From: Phaseolus vulgaris
Lineage: Eukaryota; Streptophyta; Magnoliopsida; Fabales; Fabaceae
NCBI RefSeq assembly: GCF_000499845.2
Contig: NC_023753.2
Span: 7,462,791 to 7,526,790, forward strand
Direction of reading: 5' to 3'
Length of the DNA: 64,000 nt
The notes under the pieces are model-generated. The model searched no databases. It worked only from the letters and a program-made list of their open reading frames with translations, and had not been told where the DNA came from. This document shows, piece after piece, positions 36,774-49,160 of this stretch. The translations under genes were made by a program, and so were the position numbers. Every line of letters begins with the position of its first letter. The stretch's first letter is position 1.

Positions 36774-37422
36774 TATTAAGAAATGAAGTTTAAGCATGAT
36801 TTAATCTTGTAAAATCAACTTATGAGGTCACTATAAGAAAATCATTAAATAAAAATCACTTTTAAAAACTAAAAATAATTAGTTGTTATATTCACTAAAT
36901 TATATACTATTTTAGAAACTAAAAAAAATTATTGGTTTCTAAATTAATTTCTATTATTGATAAATAGTTTCTAGAGTGGTATCTAATTAGCTACCAAAGT
37001 TTTAACTACCAATTATTTAGATTCTAAATTTGGTAGCAAAAACATTGATAGCTAATTAGATACCAATTTAGAAACTATTTATCAATAATAGAAACTAATT
37101 TAGAAACTTTTTTTATTTTCTAAAATAGTATCTAATTTAGTCAATATAGTAACTAACTATTTTTAGTCTCTAAAATTGGTTTTTATTTAATGATTTCCTA
37201 ATAGTGAATTTTCATCCACTTATATATTAATCTTTAATCGATATGGAATCTCCAACAAAAACCAACAAATTTTCATTAAGATAAACTCCAATAACTTTAT
37301 GATATTATGTTAAGAACTGAACTTTAAGTCAAACTCAATCTTATAAAAACTGACTTATAAAGTGAGATTTACAATCATTTATATATTATGAAATGTCATA
37401 ATTTATTTAGAATCTCTAACGA
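36774..37422 (-). mobile_element. TRIM retroelement with a MITE nested in one LTR
   Basis: One LTR is split into 36774-36828 and 37207-37256, and the other runs 37308-37422. Both align with the LTR at 38382-38502 (TTAAGAA, GGCTTTAAG-like, CTTATGAGGT, TCATCCACTTATATATTA, AATCTCCAACA). The interior of about 50 bases ends in TGATATTA, a worn complement of the primer-binding site TGGTATCA, directly against the second LTR. Read on the minus strand this is LTR, PBS, interior, LTR. No coding capacity, as is normal for TRIMs. Confidence 0.75.
36829..37206. mobile_element. Palindromic MITE with CACTA-like ends, copy 2 (nested)
   Basis: Starts CACTATAAGAAAATCATTAA and ends TTAATGATTTCCTAATAGTG. The whole 378 bases read as an imperfect inverted repeat around a centre near 37015 (TTAGATTCTAAATTTGG). 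The host TRIM LTR resumes on the right. A clean 3-bp target duplication was not evident. Confidence 0.8.
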
Positions 37423-37920
37423 TAAAGTTTTGCATCTTTGCATGCAAAACATAATATTCTTTATTTATATTTTAACTCGTAATGATTTTGGTGGAATTTA
37501 TCTTTTAAAACAGTTTTGGTGGTGAGGGGAATTTCAAATTTTTATTTTGATATACATTAATATTTAATATTAGAGAATGCAAAATAGGTTTTACTTTAGA
37601 GACGATCAGAGAAACATGTGACTTAAATTGAAATAAATACTTTTTATTTAATTCATTTGGTCCATGATGTAAACGAGTTTACGTGAAATCAACTTAACTA
37701 ATTTTTATATAATAGTTTTAAAAAAATAATACTTTTTTTAAAGGCATATACACGTGTTAAAGTTTATATTTATTAAAGTCAATATATACATCATATTATT
37801 ATACCTAAAATTTAAATTTAAAATAAGTGACTTAAAATTTAAAATATGTATTTTATTTTTATATTTTATTTGAATTTATTTGATTTAAAAAATTAAAAAT
37901 AAGTTAAAATAGACCCTTTT
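37423..37920. other. AT-rich intergenic DNA, no gene seen
   Basis: No ORF or named repeat. Confidence 0.5.
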
Positions 37921-38283
37921 AGTAAAAAAATAATTAAATAATGAGAAATAAATAAATAATTATTATACTAATTAAGTTAAAAAATATTTAATAAATTAAA
38001 TAATTATTAGTATTTATTATAAAATATTTTTTAAATTAGCCATTAAAATTTTAGTTATAAACTATTTTAAACTATAAATTAATCTTTTATTTATAATTAA
38101 AGATTAATTTAGAATTTAAAATAATTAGTAACTTAAATTTTAATAGTTAATGATAAATATAAATTTAAAAATTATTTATAAATTTGTATTAATAATAAAA
38201 GTTATTTTTAATATTAATAAATTTTTAATTTATAAAATAATATTTAATAAATTATCTGTTGTTGAATTTTTTTTTATAGTATT
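37921..38283. mobile_element. Decayed copy of the palindromic MITE family
   Basis: Family blocks in order, including TAAATTAGCCATTAAAATTT, TTTATAAATTTGTATTAATA and TTTAATTTATAAAATAATAT, with mirror symmetry around about 38100. Ends eroded (TGTTGTTGAATTTT on the right). Confidence 0.55.
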
Positions 38284-38381
38284 GTCAAAATACTATACAA
38301 AAACTCACAAGATTGACCAAATTAACCAAATATAAATTTCTTTTTTTGTTAATTAGACAATATTGGATCGACCAAGTTACT

Positions 38382-38635
38382 TGTTAAGAAGTGGGCTTTA
38401 AGTCTAACTCAACCCCATAAAACCGACTCAATGAGATGAGGTTTGCATCCACTTATATACTATGAAAGACTGTAATCTCTAGTCGATGTGAAATTTCCAA
38501 CACCCGTCACACCGAGGCTACCAACTCGTGCGTGGAGATATATGTTATGGGTGGTCCGATAACGACCTGATGGCGGGTGGCCTGATAAACCCAATAAATA
38601 CTCGTTAGGATAGGCTCTGATACCATGTTAAGAAA
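38382..38635 (-). mobile_element. TRIM element, best-preserved copy (LTR, interior, primer-binding site)
   Basis: Read on the minus strand: CTTAACA (LTR end at 38626) is followed immediately by TGGTATCAGAGC (38625-38614), the tRNA-Met primer site. About 110 bases of interior follow, then an LTR from 38502 down to 38382 that begins TGTTGGAAATTTC and ends CTTCTTAACA. LTR length is about 121 bases, with the canonical TG...CA ends. The upstream LTR diverges after about 10 bases and is truncated or replaced. The family resembles TRIMs common in legume genomes. Confidence 0.85.
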
Positions 38636-40108
38636 ATGATAAAAAATGGTAAGAAGAAAAGATGTTTCTTATGTTCTTATGTGTATATTACATCACTTCA
38701 TGGATATGAAATATATAGGGATTTTCTCTATCCCAAATTATAATATAATAAGGTAGGATACTAATCATGAGATTCTATAATTATTAAATTAATTGCAATT
38801 GGATACAATATCGTCAAATATTGTATATAATAATTGCATATAATTTGATAATTATTATTTCCTTAATATTACTTTAATAATTTTAATTAAATAAGTAATA
38901 AAAATCTTATAAGGATAAATATATTTCTTACGAGGAAAATAAATGGGAAAACTAATTTTATGCTCAAGTTAACAAATACCAGAGATACAAAATTATATAT
39001 AGAAAAAATTAAACCATTTTTTGTGTGTAATAGTTTAATGTTAAGTGAAATAAATTTTAGGAATAAATATTTACACATAATCACATAAGGTACCATCAAT
39101 CATTCGAAGAATATTTTCATACATACATATTATAATCTCAAACCATAAGCTATATATGTTACATTGTATTTTGATAATTTTCCAATTTATTATTATGTGA
39201 TATTTTATTTACTGATATTAACGGTATTATGGTATATTACATAGATTCTTGAGAAGAAAAGAGTAGTTCTTGAGATTGTTTTTAGTGTAAAATATTTTGA
39301 AATGAATTTTCCAAAAATAAGACTAATTTAGCATGAATCAATCAATTCTGATTATTTCATTTCTTCTACAGGACTCAGTGTGATGACTTCCCTCCCATGT
39401 GCGTTGGTTTTATGAATCATAAAATGTAATTATTATTATTATTATTATTGTTTATTTTTAAACATTTTTCAATAAAATTTACACCATATTATCCCAAAAA
39501 TTTATAAAGAAAGTTTTAGGACATACAAAATTTCAATAATTTTAATTAAAAATACCCTCTTCTTCTCCATCACTACTGTCACACCAACAAGTGTCATCCA
39601 CAATTATTATTTTTATCAATAATAAAAAAATAAGAATATTTTTGGAGTAATAAAAGTGTCATCCACAACAATTTAGATTGAAGTTGAGAGAAACTAAAAG
39701 TATTTTTACTCTTAAGATAATAATTATTTTCTTTGTTTCCCTCATTAAGTTTTATTTATTCTTTATTAAAATTCACCAAAATACTTTTTAAATTTTAATA
39801 TTGATTCATATGGATTTTTTTAATGAAAAAAACATGTAAATAAGTAACATTTTGTAATATATCACTATCTGATTAAAAACGACGAGTTTCTAATTTTGAA
39901 ACCCAAAGTTTAAAACTCATTTCTTATAACCGTAATATTTATATAAAATTTCTATTTACTTGGTCAATAAGAAACTTGTCACTTTTAATCAAATATTTTA
40001 TCCTGATTAATAGCTTATTTTTCAACTGCTAACTTAAAACTTTACCAAATAGTCTAAAATCTAAAATATGTAAGCTTTAATTCAACCAATAGTTTATTGG
40101 TAAGACAT
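38636..40108. other. AT-rich intergenic DNA, no gene seen
   Basis: An ORF at 38887-39099 (minus) is low-complexity. A short (ATT)n run lies near 39430-39450. Confidence 0.5.
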
Positions 40109-40485
40109 TACTACAAGAAATCATGAAATAAAAATTAATTTTAGATAAAAAATAATAATTAGTTGTTATAGTAAATAAATTAAAGACCATTTCGGAGAAA
40201 AAAAAATTTGATTTCTAAATTAGTTTTTTATTATTGTTAAATGATTTATAAATTGGTATCTAATTATTAACCAAAATTTTTGCTACCAAATTTAGAATCT
40301 AAATAATTGGTAGTTAAAACTTGATAGTTAATTAGATACCAATTTAGAAACTAATTAATAATAATATAAACTAATTTAGAAGATTTTTTTTTTAATTTTT
40401 AAAATAATTTTTAATTTAGTCACTATAACAACTAATTATTTTTTATTTATAAAATTAATTTTTATTTCATGATTTTGTTGTAGTG
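40109..40485. mobile_element. Palindromic MITE with CACTA-like ends, copy 3
   Basis: Left end TACTACAAGAAATCATGAAA (first C lost); right end TTTCATGATTTTGTTGTAGTG is its reverse complement over more than 20 bases. Length 377 is nearly equal to copy 2. The centre carries TTAGAATCTAAATAATTGG. Confidence 0.8.
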
Positions 40486-41229
40486 CAAGTAAAAGTGTTA
40501 CATATTATTAAATAATTGTTTTATACTTGTTAATCAGGTTTTATTATAGGGGGAAAATATAAAATGGTTGATAACATACATGTAAATTCTTAATTAAAAA
40601 CATAAAAACGAAAAGTTACACTTGCATACGTAGTCATCAACTGAATATAACTTGTTCAAATTTACACTGATTTTTTTTTGTAAATAGAATTTTTTTTTAA
40701 TATATAAAATAATGATATATTGATAATTAAATGTAAATATATTATAACAAATAAAACAACTTCGTTTTTGTTGATGTCATGGTTATAAGAAATTCTCTAT
40801 CTGTTGCTTAGATAAATAACAAATATCTTTTTCGGTCATTAAAGTGCTTCTCAAATTAAGTCTATAAATGCTTCATAGCCACATAATGTTGTCTCGGACC
40901 ATTTAATATGAACAAATTTGATAGCTACCATTAAATTGCTATTCAAACCTATGGATGAGAAACAATTAATTAGTATATATATAGAATTCATATATTTTTT
41001 CTATACACATACATTCTTCTCATAGCATCTTAGTCTTACAAATTAAGAGTTAAATAAGTGATCTTACAGATTAAGAGTTAAATTAGATAGTTTACAACTC
41101 AAAACTAGATTAAAATAAGGAAGTTCTCATTCTACACTATTTTTGCAAAATGATACAAATTTATGATTTAACTAATCAAATATCTTCACTTATAATTTAA
41201 CTAATCAAATATTTTCATCTCAATACTTT
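40486..41229. other. AT-rich intergenic DNA, no gene seen
   Basis: No supported ORF. A short direct repeat (TTAAGAGTTAAAT, TTACAGATTAAGAGTT) occurs near 41040-41090. Confidence 0.5.
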
Positions 41230-42420
41230 ATCTGAAGTTGATAAAATTGATGTCATACATTCCCAACTTATATAATAATATTCTAAAAGCTTTAATTGTC
41301 AAAACTCTACTAAAAATATTTGTTTGGCAATTGTAGAATATAGACGATGTTTGGTTGATAGAATATATATTGTATATGTGAGAGTTTTTCTCTCCAATAT
41401 ATTGTTGGCATGTGATCTTCAATTAGTGTCGTTCGAACCACCTCCAATAGATGATGATTCTTTTGTTCTGCCATCTCATTCTTTTATGGAGTATTTGCAT
41501 AGATGAATATTTGACTACTAAAAAGTGTTTAAGTTTTGATTGCATATATTCTCCTTCATTACCACTATGCAATTTGTGCTTTGTATCAAGTCTAAATTAT
41601 TTTGCAAATTTTTTGAAATAGTCCTCCAACTTTATCTTTAGACTTCATCAAACTTAATCAACCATTTGAGTACAATCATCAATAAACATTACAAATCACA
41701 TTGAGTCACCCAACGTTGTAACCTTAAATTGATGCCATACATAATAGTGAATGATTAGAAAATGAAAAATACTTTTATTTGAAATTAAAGAAAAATAAAT
41801 TCTTTGACTCTTTGCAAGCTTAGAAAAATCACAATACAAAGTTAAGTGTTTATTTGATCAAATACATTTGGAAATAATTTATCTATGTGATCAAGAGATG
41901 CATGTCCTAAACACTTATGCCTTAACCAAATATCATAATCTTTTCTCACTTCTTGAGACTATTTTGTTGTTAACATTTGACCAAGTCTTTTTTAGTCTTT
42001 TCTGTCAAATTCAGGAAATACAACCTTCATCGCTTAATAACACAACTAATCATCTTCCTTGTTTAAATGTCCTTAAAAACACAATTGTCAAACCTAAAAA
42101 TTACAACACATAATAAAGTGTTAGTTATTTGAGAGTCTAAAAATAGGTTATATTTTAGTGAAGAAACATTAAGGTTAATATCAAGGTTCAAATAGTTTGA
42201 AATTGCGACAATTCCTTCTCCAATGTGGACTAAACAACAATTGAAGTTCTTTTTGAGTTCTTTCTTTGATGCCCGACTGTGATCCCACCACCTGGGATAT
42301 CCTATATTTCATAGCTTTGTTCATTTGTGTGCTCATTCTTATTACACTTAGTAATATTTTAGTCACCATTTCCAAAACATTTTGATTGTTTTGCTTGTTT
42401 CCTTTTCATCATAGCTATGG
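41230..42420 (-). pseudogene. Ty1/copia gag-pol relic (zinc knuckle, pre-integrase, integrase)
   Basis: On the minus strand, conserved copia blocks appear in the correct order across several frame breaks. A gag zinc knuckle CNKNEHTNEQ (about 42340) is followed by a YPRWWDHSRA-like tail. A GAG-pre-integrase block DYDIWLRHKCLGHASLDHID lies at about 41940-41880. The integrase reads VTTLGDS, FVMFIDDCTQM and GEYMQSKLKHFL. A later block reads EMAEQKNHHLLEVVRTTL. Stops and shifts occur throughout, and RT and RNase H are missing. A dead element, not a gene. Confidence 0.85.
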
Positions 42421-43169
42421 AATTAGAAATTCCATAATAACATGCCTCAATTTGAAAAAGAATTTGATCATAAAAAATTGGTAGATTTATCAAATTGGGG
42501 CATTTTTTTTTAAATTTATCAAACTGCACAAATTTTTAAAAATGATATAAATGGACAATTCATGTTTGAGAAACACGACATCAAAATATAAGTCCTATTA
42601 TGACATCGTGTGGACCCCACTTCATGTTGCAACTCCATCTTCATTCTTTATTTTTCACCCATGTTAGACTCCTTGAATTGCGCTTCTATACAATAGACAC
42701 GTGTATTCTTTGTAGGTAGGAGAAATTTTGTCTTTATTATTCTTTATTCTTTGTTACATTATTCATTATATTCTTAAAAAAATAAGGCATGCTTTAATAG
42801 CAAGACTTCTGAAATATAAAATAAAATTTGAAAATAAAAGCCGTGCATTTAGCATACAACTTCTTAAATAAAGTTGCAAGATTAAGTTTAGAATCAATAC
42901 TTGATAAACAATAGACTTGTTCCCCTCTAAACTTATATATGCATGTAAATAATTGAGTAACTTGTAAGTAATATTGATTTTTTTATCAACAAGAAAGAAT
43001 AAATAAATATGAACCTCTTCAGGAATGGTCAAACCCTATTACAAATCAAATCAGAAACAATTCGCTACTCCCCTCAACCAAACTTAAGCTACTAAATAGA
43101 GAAACATAATAACACCACACAAGCATCTTACTCAAACTAAAAGCCTGCAAAGTCATGGGCTTTTAATCA
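42421..43169. other. Intergenic, no gene seen
   Basis: Includes one short ORF (42766-43032 minus) without recognisable content. Confidence 0.45.
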
Positions 43170-44235
43170 TAAACAAACACGTCAACAGGTTTAGACACTA
43201 ATCCAACCAGGAAAAACAAATGTGTGTAACTTTAGATGTAATCCAATACCAAACCTTTAGTTGGACCAAAGAAAAAATTTCAAAATGATCTATGACTCCA
43301 CCTTTAAAGATGAATTTATTCCTATGCCTCCAGATCTCACCAACAATTGCAATCCAGACACTTCCCCAAAAGACATTAATATAAGTTGGAACATTACACA
43401 GTTTAAAGTGCATAAAATGTGAAACAGGATCAATATGATCTATTGATGCCACCCCAAGTCAAGCATAACACTGGTTCCAAACTAACTAAGCAATTCTATA
43501 TTAAAAAAATAAATGCCTTGTGGTTTCCTTTGCCTCTCCACACAAACAAGACATACTATCAACCACAACCATTTTTCTTAACAGATTGACTTTAGAAGCA
43601 ATCATGTTACCCAACATTCTCCAGATAGTAAAATGAGTTGAGGGTATAACTAAGATCTTCTAAAAAGATTCAAACACAGGCGAATAAACCCTTCCATAAG
43701 AACCCCTCAATACATTGTAGGTCGAACTAACCGTGTACCTAGTAGTCACACCACCCTTCTAAATCCAACACTTTTCCTTATCCAAGGAAAGACACAATCC
43801 CTCAAGCACCTGTAGAAGCTGAAGTTCCTTACTCTTCTCCCAATCGAACAAGCCTCTTCTCCAAACTATATCACACTTTCAAGACCCGTTAAGTCACTCC
43901 CCAAAAGGAGCCAAATTTGCGTCTTTGCTAATACTCAAAGAAAACAATCTCAGAGAAATCTTCAGTACCCACCCAAACATCATATCAGAATGAAGTCTCT
44001 CTGTAACTTAACAATTTCCTTCAACACCGAAGAAGACATTTTATACAGAGAAACATAGAACAACAGTATAGACGAAAGAACAGATTTAATTAAACAAATC
44101 CTTCCTACCATCAACAAAAATCTACTTTTGTACCTATCCAGTCTATTTTTAATTCTATCTACCACTCCAACCCAAAATGCACATCTCTTATGACACCCCC
44201 ACAAACATCCCCAAATACTTAAAAGGAATAATATT
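43170..44235 (-). pseudogene. LINE (non-LTR retrotransposon) 3' pol relic
   Basis: Minus-strand translation gives the tail of a plant LINE reverse transcriptase (KYLGMFVGVS, RIKNRLDRYKSRFLLMVGR, ICLIKSVLSS). After degenerate sequence comes the zinc-binding reverse-transcriptase (zf-RVT) region (IWRMLGNMIASKVNLLRK, CLCGEAKETTRHLF, then GEIWRHRNKFIF). Several stops interrupt it. The 5' part with the catalytic FADD motif lies outside or is lost. Sequence composition is visibly less AT-rich than its surroundings, consistent with an inserted, once-coding element. Confidence 0.85.
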
Positions 44236-45819
44236 AATGTGTATATTTACCAATAGATTTTCTATTTATTTTTATAATTGTGCGGTTGGTTAGTCTATCC
44301 TTTAAAAATAACTATTACTCTTCAAATAATAAACTGTAGTGATAAAAAACATTAAACATATGCCGCTAATTTTCTGTTAATAGATGAACGAGTTTGTAAA
44401 GCAATTGAAACAAGATAAATGTCGGTTTGATTTTTTTGTTATTATATTTTTATAATTGACAGAGTTTGTTTGATAAGTATTTTTACTAGATTTTGATATT
44501 CTCCTAACCAAATTTTATTGCCTCTAGTAAAAGAGATTATAATGATGAAGTCAATGACTATATGAAATAAATGAAAAACATATAATCATAATTTCATACG
44601 AGTTTTTATTTATTGTGAACATGTTATTATACAAGTTTTAATTATTTTACCTTACAGTAAGTAATAAGTCATCTCTTAAAACATTATGGATGTTTATAAA
44701 AAATTTCTATGAATATTTATTGAGAAAAAAAAAGTTATCCATAAGTTATAATTAATTTATCAACAAGTTAAAATATCATATAGATAAACTACATGAATTT
44801 TTTATAAAACTTAATTTATACCTAAATAGTAAAAATATTTAAAATATATGAAATATGAATATTTTATTAATTTAGTTACAGAAATTTATAAATAAAATTT
44901 TTTAATTATTGAAACTTTATTTAATAAAAAAATTGTCTTTATAAATATTTTTTTTTCTTAATTTTTTAACTGTTTCACTTGTCCTTTTCAATATTCTGTC
45001 CTACTGACACAAGTAAATAATTTTTTTTCTCTCCATAATGTAATGATCAATTTTGTGTTTAAAGTATTTTCTCTCTCCATTCTCTTGGTTTGGTTGTATG
45101 TTGAGTGATTTGCATGGGTAAGGATATGTGTTTGCATATGTAATGTTGTGGGTAAATATGAATCTATACTAGTATACTAGTATAATTGTAGTGATACTTT
45201 CAGTTTGTTGATTAAAAATTGATGTGAGTATGTTTAAGCATTTTGTGTTAAAGTATTAGTTGGAGCTTTGTTTGGAGTTGCTAAAACTTTAAGTGAGAAA
45301 TGTTAATTTAAAGTTGATACCATATTAGAGTGAAAGACTTGGATTATGTGGATATGACTTGGTCACAATGATGAGTTTTGTGTAGGAAAATTGTATGGAT
45401 GTGAATTTTTTAGATTGTTGTATACCAAGACATAAAAATACATGAACATGATAATTTTAAGATTTTGATGGTGATTTTTTTATTGTGGTAGTTGTATGTG
45501 GTTTTCAATAGGTATCAATGTGTTTGGATAAATATATGAATTTGTGAACATGCTTAAGTTGGTGGAAATCGTTAGTAATTTTATAATGGAAATTAGAAAT
45601 TATAAATGAAAAACCTTATGATTTTGAGATATTTGGATTTAAGCTTGTTGAATGTTGTGTATTTTTTAGATTAAGATGTAGAATGTAGTGAGCTTAAACC
45701 AATTTGATCCTTGTTAAGTAGGAAAATTGATGGAAATTACTTATTTTTAAAGGTTAGAACATGTTAGTTTTGATTGTGTCATTATGACACAAGTATTACA
45801 TGTTATTGTAGGTATTTAA
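44236..45819. other. Intergenic, possible decayed LTR sequence
   Basis: No ORF. 45040-45820 is T/G-rich on the plus strand without coding potential, which together with the following repeats may be a degenerate LTR. Termini not found. Confidence 0.3.
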
Positions 45820-46120
45820 TTTATGCATTTCACTCAAGCGAACTTTGGTCACTATGCGAAAATGCAATTGTGACGAAGGCTCAATTCACGGTGATCTTTG
45901 ATCAAGAGAAATTTTTCCAAGAAAAAGGTTTGATATAACTTAGTTTATGCTCGAGTGAAGTTTTTTTTTTTCCGCTCAAGCAAGGGTAATCAAGTGAAGG
46001 TTTTTAGCACAAGTAAAAATATCCCAAGGAAAAGATGTTTAATACAAATTAGATTTTGTTCGAGTTCGATTTCTCTTGGTCAAGTGAATTTTTTTTTTTT
46101 GCTTAAGCTAAAATTCTAAA
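45820..46120. repeat. Imperfect tandem repeat, CTCAAGCGAA-type words
   Basis: Two units of about 110 bases (near 45912 and 46021) share CCAAG.AAAAG, TTTAATA-like, TTAG.TTT.TGTTCGAGT and a T-run followed by GCTCAAGC/GCTTAAGC. Similar in style to, but not the same as, the hairpin array at 14417-14690. Confidence 0.55.
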
Positions 46121-49100
46121 TTTTTGTTAATACTTTAAAAGGGTGTTTCTCTAATTAAACGAACATGGTTAAAAAAGTACTAAATTATATGTTTAATTGA
46201 TTTGTTTGATTTTATTAGATGAATTATGTTGTATAGAAATATAGTTGTGAAGTGTAAAATGTGATTTGAGGTTGACGATGTAATGTAGACAAGATGTTTA
46301 TCAAAGAGGTAACACTGTTTATTTATAATGATGAATGTATTAATTTTGAGATGTTTGTGAAAGAATTATCTTGACTGTAATGTTTACCAAACTCACAAAG
46401 GAAATTATCATATATTAAGAGTCAATGAAGATTTTTACAAATCAACTTGGAATGTAAAAAATAATTGTCTTGTAAGTCATAATAATTTATCATATCATAA
46501 AGTGGATAATGCTCATTACTTATGATATAATATTTAATAAAAGAATAATGTTACATGTACAAAATCTTCTATATTTAAATTCAACGCATGTGCTTTTTAG
46601 AAGTTATCAATTGCAGACAAACTTAAAAAAAATGTTTAAAAAAATGAAATTGTGATGTTGATTAGATAGAAATTGATATCTATAAATTTTGGCATGAGAT
46701 AAATATATAATTAAGTTTTATTATATGCTAATTAATGTGTTTGATGTGAATAGATAATTTATAGTTATATAAATAAGAAGGTGATATGAAAGAGTGATTA
46801 ATTAAATGGAGAAATCTTATTCATAAGCAACACTTGCCATAGAATGTGCATTTGGTTTCATTCAAACACTACATTACATTCTCCTTCTTTACATCTTTCT
46901 ATTCCCTCATCCCGCAAAACCCGTCCTCACTTTTGCTTATCTAATATGTTCTTTCATTTTTATGTTTTTACCCTAAAAACAATATTATTTAGTTCAAAAG
47001 GTTAAAAAGAGGAGAAGGAGTTTTAAGTAAAATGAAAATGGATGAAAATAAAATCTATAAATATTGAAAAATAAGAAAGATTGAAGTAAAATTCTATTTT
47101 TTTTTTCTCATTCCTCTTGAATAGAATCTAAAAATTAGACATTTGTAGATTCTCTTTTTAAAGTTAGTAATATATGATACTATTTTATTTATTTATGTTA
47201 GGTTATTTTGTTTTAAGGGTGTGTTTGAATTTATGTTAAAACATCCAAATCAATTTCCATTTTTTTTATTAAATATTGTGTTAATATGTTTGGTAATTTT
47301 TCTTTTGATTCTGTTAGAGCTCAAATTTATGAGATTTCAATAATTTTAAAAATTAAAATACATTAATAATTTTTAGTTCTAGCTAAATTCATTTCAATTT
47401 AATTTATTAACTAAAATTCAATTTTTTTTTATATTTATTTCATTCTAGATGTTTAGTAACACACTAGTATTAATATATTTTTTTTCTCCCTTTCCACTTA
47501 CGTGATAGATTGATATGTTTGGAAGACTAAAATCTAGTGTGTCTTTCTAAAAAACTAAGTTATGCCTGCAAAAATATTTTTAGAATTAAATATATTTTTG
47601 TCTCTATATTATAGTATGAAACTGATTTTTTTTAATTTAAATTTTAAATCTCTTACATATTTGTAATAAAAAGATTATTAAAATAAATCTTTTTATTAGT
47701 ATTTTTTAAGTAATAAACAAACGAACAAATTTTCAATATAGGTGGTATAAAAAATTGTTAAAAACTTATTTTAATAACTTTTTTATTACAAATTCAACTG
47801 ATTTAAAGTTTGTAGAAAAAAAACTAATTTAACGTTGAAGTATGAACTAAAAATATATTTATCTTTTTTTTTTATAATGGTTCTGTTTGTAAATTATAAC
47901 TCAAATGACTTGTTAATATTGTAAAATATTTGGCACACTAACAGGGTATAGAAATTAAATTTTTATTTATAGTTTGATTTCATAACAAAAAAACAATTTT
48001 TTCATAAGAAACTCATTAATACACTTTTCCCGTCGTTTTGAGTTAACTCCTCCTAAAGGCCTAACATGGTCAATTAATAAGAAATCTAATAATTTTAATA
48101 TTCAAAGTGTTTTTTTTTTGTTGTTATATGACAACTGTAATTAATGAATATATTCTAATTAAATATATAATGATTATTCAAGGTCATTTATTTCTCATAC
48201 AGTGTACTTTTTAGGTTAAATATCTCAGCTATTAATAAAAAACAATAAATTTTCATTTAAAGAATACACACATTAATATGTAATTGATTTACTCAGTAAA
48301 TAGCTTCAGCACAAATAGAAATAGGTGATTGATATAAATAAGTTAGCATATTTTTAAAGTCTAAAATTTATTGTAACAAATAGTTTTAAAGTTATTTCAC
48401 TATATTAATATTTTTAATTTAAATAAAAATGTTTTGCATAAAAAATAACACAGAATAAATCTAGAAAAGGGTGTTAGTAGCAACATTTTTCTAAAACAAA
48501 TTATTAATTATTTTTCATGTAAATTTTACTACTCATAAAATATAACCACTCGGCATATTTAGTAAAATTTGCATATATTTTATCTTTTTAATAGAGACAA
48601 GCATTTTCCACAATATTATTTAAGTTGAATAAAACAAAAGGTGAAATTTTCTTACTTTAAAATGAGACTATAATTTAAATTTAATCAATCTCACATGAAT
48701 TGATTCAAGTGTGCCACAGTGGATAATTTCATCAAACTGTACAATAATTCGTTTCCTTTTTTGGAGAAAAACCAAACACAAGTGAAGAAGGGCCTTTTTG
48801 CCATTCTCACATTCATTACAACCTTAACCAAACATTAATATTTAATAAACCCCCCTTGTCCCCTGCCAAATTACCAAACCATCCTTTCTCAGCTAGTGCA
48901 TCTTTTCCAAGCATAAAAAATGAACAATAAAATAAATAATTAAACCTTTATAATTAATTAATTAATTAATTTGTAACATTTTAATTAATTTTTTAAAAAA
49001 TAGGAGTCATGCTTTGGAAATGTCTTCTCATTTCTTTTCAGGAGAGTTTCTTTCTGCTTTTGCTTATTATTTAATTTAATATTCCCACATAATAAAGGGT

Positions 49101-49160
49101 TTGTTTTCAATTTCTGTTTTTATTTTTTTTTTCTTCTCATTCTTTCTTCTTCTTTTGACT
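46121..49160. other. Intergenic region upstream of the PRAF gene, no gene seen
   Basis: About 3 kb without a recognisable ORF. It contains poly-T/poly-A stretches and a (TTAA)n patch near 48953-48972. The proximal part should include the PRAF promoter. Confidence 0.45.
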
